The notes under the pieces are model-generated. The model had not been told where the DNA came from and ran no database searches. It saw only the letters and a list, made by a program, of their open reading frames with translations. From the NCBI GenBank assembly GCA_964545875.1, contig CAZJHH010000003.1, forward strand, positions 305,605-369,604: a stretch of 64,000 nt of DNA, written 5' to 3'. Origin of the DNA: DAIPKP01 sp964545875. GTDB lineage: Bacteria; Synergistota; Synergistia; Synergistales; Aminiphilaceae. A program made the position numbers and the translations under genes. Below are positions 60,483 to 64,000 of the stretch, piece by piece. Position 1 is the first letter of the stretch. The number at the start of each line of letters is the position of its first letter.

Positions 60483-60521
60483 AGGGATCTTCTTTTTAAG
60501 AAATATGAAAAGAAGATCCCT
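60483..60521 (+). terminator. Perfect 14-bp hairpin after rpoC
   Basis: AGGGATCTTCTTTT and AAAAGAAGATCCCT pair perfectly around an 11-nt loop, 30 bp after the rpoC stop. No T-run follows the 3' arm, so it may be a processing or stabilising hairpin between rpoC and the ribosomal protein genes. Confidence 0.5.
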
Positions 60522-60555
60522 CTCCTGGAAAGAACAAAATTTATATTTTATTATC

Positions 60556-60584
60556 TTGACATGCTCTGCGGGGGCTGTTAAGAT
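60556..60584 (+). promoter_or_regulatory. Promoter for the L7Ae-rpsL-rpsG-fusA-tuf operon
   Basis: A perfect TTGACA (60556-60561), a 17-bp spacer and TAAGAT (60579-60584, 4 of 6) sit in an AT-rich stretch 34 bp upstream of the L7Ae-like gene. Confidence 0.65.
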
Positions 60585-60618
60585 TCTTCGGTGCTTTTTG
60601 CACTCGGGAGGGTTTTTT

Positions 60619-60885
60619 GTGCCGTTAGAAGAGTTGGCCGTAACAGGCCGCATTGTGGGAGCCGCAGAAGTCCGAAGAGCTTTGGCGGAAGACCGGATAT
60701 CCAAGCTCTTCATCGCCTCGGATGCGGGGGATGCTTTCGTGGCCCCCTTTCTGAAAGAAGCGGCATGCAAAAAAATCCCCGTGGAAATTGCGGAAAGCAG
60801 AAAAAAACTGGGCAGGGCTTGTGCCATCGGCTGCGGGACAGCAGTTGCAGCTATAGCAAAAAACAAAACTACTTGTTTTTCGTGA
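60619..60885 (+). CDS. L7Ae/L30e family RNA-binding protein (YbxF-like)
   Basis: An 88-residue protein with the L7Ae fold: GRIVGAAEVRRALAEDRISKLFIASDAGD, then FLKEAACKKIPVEIAESRKKLGRACAIGCGTAVAAI. In Bacillus the same position between rpoC and rpsL holds ybxF, whose product binds kink-turn RNA. The role here is inferred from that position and fold. GTG 60619 is chosen because GGGAGG lies 7 nt upstream and the L7Ae core begins at once; longer in-frame starts run back into the rpoC end. Confidence 0.82.
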   Translation: MPLEELAVTGRIVGAAEVRRALAEDRISKLFIASDAGDAFVAPFLKEAACKKIPVEIAESRKKLGRACAIGCGTAVAAIAKNKTTCFS

Positions 60886-60928
60886 TGGTGAAAAATATAT
60901 ATTTTAGAAAGTGAGAGGAGGGTGTTTT

Positions 60929-61303
60929 TTGCCGACAATCAGCCAGTTGATTAAACATGGGCGGAAGGAAAAGCGGCGTACCTCGGATGCTCCGGCGCTT
61001 CATCAGAATCCTCAGCGGCGCGGCGTGTGCACCAGGGTCTACACGGTAACCCCCAAGAAGCCGAACTCGGCTTTGCGCAAGGTTGCCCGTGTGCGCCTGA
61101 CCAACGGAATCGAAGTTACCGCCTACATCCCCGGAGTCGGACACAATCTGCAGGAGCACTCGGTAGTTCTCGTGCGCGGAGGCCGTGTAAAGGATCTTCC
61201 CGGAGTTCGTTATCACATCGTCCGCGGAACTCTTGACTGCGGCGGTGTGGAAAATCGTATGCAGGCCCGTTCCAAATACGGTGCCCGGCGTCCGAAAAAG
61301 TAG
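60929..61303 (+). CDS. rpsL: 30S ribosomal protein S12
   Basis: A 124-residue protein of the decoding centre. It begins PTISQLIKHGRKEKR, contains TPKKPNSALRKVARVRLTNG with the streptomycin-related Lys, then IPGVGHNLQEHSVVLVRGGRVKDLPGVRYHIVRG, and ends SKYGARRPKK. The start is a TTG at 60929, 7 nt after GGAGG; a longer GTG start at 60911 would overlap the SD and add residues absent from S12. Only 43 bp separate it from the L7Ae-like gene. Confidence 0.97.
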   Translation: MPTISQLIKHGRKEKRRTSDAPALHQNPQRRGVCTRVYTVTPKKPNSALRKVARVRLTNGIEVTAYIPGVGHNLQEHSVVLVRGGRVKDLPGVRYHIVRGTLDCGGVENRMQARSKYGARRPKK

Positions 61304-61326
61304 TATCTGAAGAAGGAGGAACGTCC

Positions 61327-61797
61327 ATGCCGAGAAAAGGGCATGTGCGGAAGCGAGAAGTTCGTCCCGATCCCGTCTATGGGAGCAAGGAGATTACCGC
61401 TTTCGTCAACTGTCTCATGTGGGACGGTAAGAAGAGTGTGGCGGAGAAAATCATTTACGGGGCTCTCGAGCGGGCAGCGGAAAAGCTGGACGCGGAGCCC
61501 ATGGATGTCTTTCAGAAAGCCATGGAGAACGTGCGGCCTCTGGTGGAGGTGCGTCCTCGCCGGGTGGGAGGCGCCACTTATCAGGTGCCTGTGGAAGTCG
61601 CCCCTGCAAGAGCCTGGGCTCTCGCTACCCGATGGGTTATCGCTTTTGCGAGAAACAAAAAGGGTATACCCATGAAGGAGCGCTTGGCTCGGGAGTTTAT
61701 AGACGCCTTCAAGGGTGAGGGCAGTTCCGTGAAAAAACGTGAAGATACCCACCGAATGGCGGAGGCGAACCGGGCTTTTGCACATTACCGCTGGTAG
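61327..61797 (+). CDS. rpsG: 30S ribosomal protein S7
   Basis: A 156-residue head protein of the 30S subunit, contacting 16S rRNA and the exit-site tRNA. Typical segments are PRKGHVRKREVRPDPVYGS, VNCLMWDGKKSVAEKI, VRPRRVGGATYQVPVEV and the C-terminal KKREDTHRMAEANRAFAHYRW. The ATG follows AAGGAGGAACGTCC. Confidence 0.97.
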   Translation: MPRKGHVRKREVRPDPVYGSKEITAFVNCLMWDGKKSVAEKIIYGALERAAEKLDAEPMDVFQKAMENVRPLVEVRPRRVGGATYQVPVEVAPARAWALATRWVIAFARNKKGIPMKERLAREFIDAFKGEGSSVKKREDTHRMAEANRAFAHYRW

Positions 61798-61825
61798 TGT
61801 AGAAATTGTGGATGGTGATTGAGAC

Positions 61826-63892
61826 ATGGCGCAGACAACGGCGCTTCAGCATATTCGAAATATAGGCATCGCAGCTCACATTGACGCCGGGAAAACCACC
61901 ACCACCGAGCGCATCTTGTACTACACAGGACGAAGCTACAAGATGGGCGAGGTTCATGAGGGTGGGGCCACCATGGACTGGATGGAGCAGGAGCGGGAGA
62001 GGGGCATTACCATTACCTCTGCCGCGACTACCTGCGAGTGGCGAGATTGTCTTATCAACATTATTGATACACCCGGTCACGTGGACTTTACGGTGGAAGT
62101 GGAGCGGTCTATGCGTGTGCTTGACGGTGCCGTGGCCGTATTCTGTGCCGTGGGTGGCGTGGAGCCCCAGTCGGAAACCGTTTGGCGTCAGGCGGATCGC
62201 TATCGGGTTCCCCGAATTGCCTTCGTGAACAAAATGGACCGAATCGGCGCGGATTTCAGTGTCGTGGTTCGGGACATAAAAGAGAAGCTCGGAGCATCTC
62301 CCGTGGCGCTGCAAGTGCCTATCGGGGTGGAGGATGCTTTCGCGGGAATGATCGACCTCGTTACCATGCAGGCGATCACCTTTTCCGATGCCCTTGGAGC
62401 GGAGCCCCGGACGGGACAGATTCCCGAGGAGCTTCTGGACGAGGCGGAGCTTGCCCGGGAAGCCATGATCGAAGCTTTGGCGGACTACTCCGAAGAGGTG
62501 ATGAGCCTTTTCCTTGAAGGGGAGTCCGTTTCTGCGGAGATTCTCAAAAAGGCCATCCGGGAAAACACGGTGGCCATGAAAATCGTTCCCGTTCTCTGCG
62601 GGTCCGCCTTTAAAAACAAGGGGGTCCAGCTTCTTCTGGATGCGGTGGTGGATTATCTGCCGAGTCCGAAGGATATTCCCGCCTTTCCGGGAGCGGATCC
62701 CTCCACGGGAGAGCTGGTGGAGCGGCACAGCGATATCGCCGAGCCCTTTTCGGCTCTGGTGTTCAAAATCATGGTGGATCCCTATGTGGGGCGCCTCGCC
62801 TTCTGCCGGGTTTACTCGGGAAGTCTCAAGAGCGGGGATGCGGTCCTTAACGTGGGAAGCAACAGAAAAGAACGGGTAGGCCGTATCCTTCGGATGCATG
62901 CCAATAAACGGGAGGAGCTTCAGGAGACCCATGCGGGGCTCATCGTGGCTCTGCCGGGGCTTAAGTCCGTACGCACCGGAGACACCATCTGCGATCTGGA
63001 TAATCCGGTGGTGCTGGAAAACCTCAATTTCCCCGATCCCGTCATCGACCTCTTTGCGGAGCCCGCAAGCAAGGCGGATCAGGTCAAGCTTACCAAGGGC
63101 CTGAGTTCTCTCGCCGAAGAGGATCCCACCTTCCGGGTGGCGGTAAATCACGAGACGGGGCAGACCATCATCTCCGGCATGGGAGAGCTTCACCTGGAGA
63201 TCATCGTAGATCGTCTCCGCCGGGAATACAACGTGGAGGTTCGTATCGGCAAGCCCCAGGTGGCGTACCGAGAGACCATCACGAAGCCCGGAAGGGCGGA
63301 AGGACGTTTTATCCGCCAGTCCGGAGGGCGTGGACAGTTCGGTCACGTCTGGCTCGAGGCGGAGCCTCTTCCCGAGCGAAAGGGCTTCGAGTTCGAAAAC
63401 CGCATCGTCGGTGGCGTTGTTCCTCGGGAATATGTTCCTGCGGTAGAAAAGGGGCTTCTGGAAGCCATTAACAACGGCATCCTCGGAGGGTTCCCCGTGA
63501 TCGGCGTTAAGGTGGCTCTCGTGGACGGGAGTTATCACGAGGTGGACAGCTCGGAGATGGCCTTTAAGATCGCTGCGTCCATGGCCTTCAAGGAGCTTAT
63601 GCGGACTTGCGGCTCGGTTCTTATGGAGCCGGTCATGAGCGTTGAAGTGGTGGCCCCGGAAGAGTACGTGGGAGACGTCATCGGAGATCTCTCGGGTCGG
63701 CGGGGACGTGTGGAGGGAATGGAAGTTCGGGCCAATGCGAGAATCGTGAAATCCATGGTGCCTCTTTCCGAAATGTTCGGATATGCCACGGATCTCAGGA
63801 GCAAAACCTCTGGCCGGGCAACCTACTCCATGACGTTCAGTCACTATGAAGAGGTTCCCAAGGACGTAGCGGAAAAGCTGATCGAGCGATAG
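61826..63892 (+). CDS. fusA: Elongation factor G
   Basis: A 688-residue translational GTPase that drives translocation. G1 is AHIDAGKTTTTER, switch I HEGGATMDWMEQERERGITI, G3 DTPGHVDF and G4 NKMDRIGA. Domain IV appears around ESGGRGQFGHVWLEAEP-like sequence (seen as QSGGRGQFGHV), and the end has LSGRRGRVEGMEVR. It is close to the expected ~690 residues, and one canonical copy is present. The SD is weak (GGATGGTGATTGAGAC), so translation may be coupled to rpsG. Confidence 0.97.
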   Translation: MAQTTALQHIRNIGIAAHIDAGKTTTTERILYYTGRSYKMGEVHEGGATMDWMEQERERGITITSAATTCEWRDCLINIIDTPGHVDFTVEVERSMRVLDGAVAVFCAVGGVEPQSETVWRQADRYRVPRIAFVNKMDRIGADFSVVVRDIKEKLGASPVALQVPIGVEDAFAGMIDLVTMQAITFSDALGAEPRTGQIPEELLDEAELAREAMIEALADYSEEVMSLFLEGESVSAEILKKAIRENTVAMKIVPVLCGSAFKNKGVQLLLDAVVDYLPSPKDIPAFPGADPSTGELVERHSDIAEPFSALVFKIMVDPYVGRLAFCRVYSGSLKSGDAVLNVGSNRKERVGRILRMHANKREELQETHAGLIVALPGLKSVRTGDTICDLDNPVVLENLNFPDPVIDLFAEPASKADQVKLTKGLSSLAEEDPTFRVAVNHETGQTIISGMGELHLEIIVDRLRREYNVEVRIGKPQVAYRETITKPGRAEGRFIRQSGGRGQFGHVWLEAEPLPERKGFEFENRIVGGVVPREYVPAVEKGLLEAINNGILGGFPVIGVKVALVDGSYHEVDSSEMAFKIAASMAFKELMRTCGSVLMEPVMSVEVVAPEEYVGDVIGDLSGRRGRVEGMEVRANARIVKSMVPLSEMFGYATDLRSKTSGRATYSMTFSHYEEVPKDVAEKLIER

Positions 63893-63945
63893 GTTTCTCG
63901 ACAGCATTCTGAAGTGTTTTATTTTTTAAGGAGGTTTACGGAGTA

Positions 63946-64000
63946 ATGGCAAAAGAAAAATTTGAGCGATCGAAACCGCATTTGAACATCGGCACCATTG
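63946..64000 (+). CDS. tuf: Elongation factor Tu, first 18 codons (cut by the window edge)
   Basis: MAKEKFERSKPHLNIGTI is the standard EF-Tu N-terminus; the G1 loop lies beyond the edge. TAAGGAGG precedes the ATG by 11 nt. The order rpsL-rpsG-fusA-tuf is the classical str operon. Confidence 0.9.
   Translation, partial: MAKEKFERSKPHLNIGTI

Overview
The window is a 64 kb piece of a bacterial chromosome, moderately GC-rich by eye. Every supported gene lies on the + strand, and many adjacent genes overlap by 1-30 bases or use ATGA/GTGA/TGATG stop-start junctions, so it reads as a series of long co-directional operons. The mix suggests an anaerobic rod-shaped bacterium: MreBCD/PBP2/RodA plus MinCDE, a Rex redox repressor, a potassium-dependent membrane pyrophosphatase, and an L7Ae-type protein between rpoC and rpsL. 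My best guess is the phylum Synergistota. That rests on gene content, gene order and the very long beta-prime subunit, not on a database search.

Layout. 1-6 kb: the end of a YibQ-like polysaccharide deacetylase, purA, a GNAT acetyltransferase, guaA, an AI-2E family permease and a MobB-like GTPase. 6-17 kb: membrane pyrophosphatase, dnaG-rpoD, a small S4 RNA-binding protein, enolase, RidA, Rex, yajC-secD-secF. 17-23 kb: recJ, a RelA/SpoT homologue, dtd, an MBL-fold hydrolase, radC. 23-30 kb: one cell-shape and division cluster, mreB-mreC-mreD-mrdA-minC-minD-minE-rodA. 30-41 kb: two paired radical-SAM-type proteins, RNase G, SMC, a TrmN6-like methyltransferase, rsmI, metG.

41.5-48.5 kb is the accessory island: a type I restriction-modification operon in the unusual order hsdR-hsdS-rhuM(internally deleted)-hsdM. 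Its codon use differs from the neighbours and the HsdS recognition domains are AT-rich. It is bracketed by two ~285 bp imperfect copies of one non-coding element in opposite orientation. Each copy ends in AGAGCGGTTT-type terminal inverted repeats and carries two hairpins whose stems differ between copies by compensatory changes. The right copy starts at the 3' end of hsdM and supplies its stop codon. This is the least ordinary part of the window.

48.5-64 kb: tatD-tgt-tsaC, tRNA-Leu(CAG) with its own promoter and terminator, then rpoB-rpoC behind a near-consensus promoter embedded in a long inverted repeat, with no rplKAJL genes upstream. Next come an L7Ae-like gene, rpsL, rpsG, fusA and the first codons of tuf. 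Together these genes cover purine synthesis, replication initiation, transcription, translation, protein export, stringent response and cell shape, interrupted by one horizontally acquired defence cassette.
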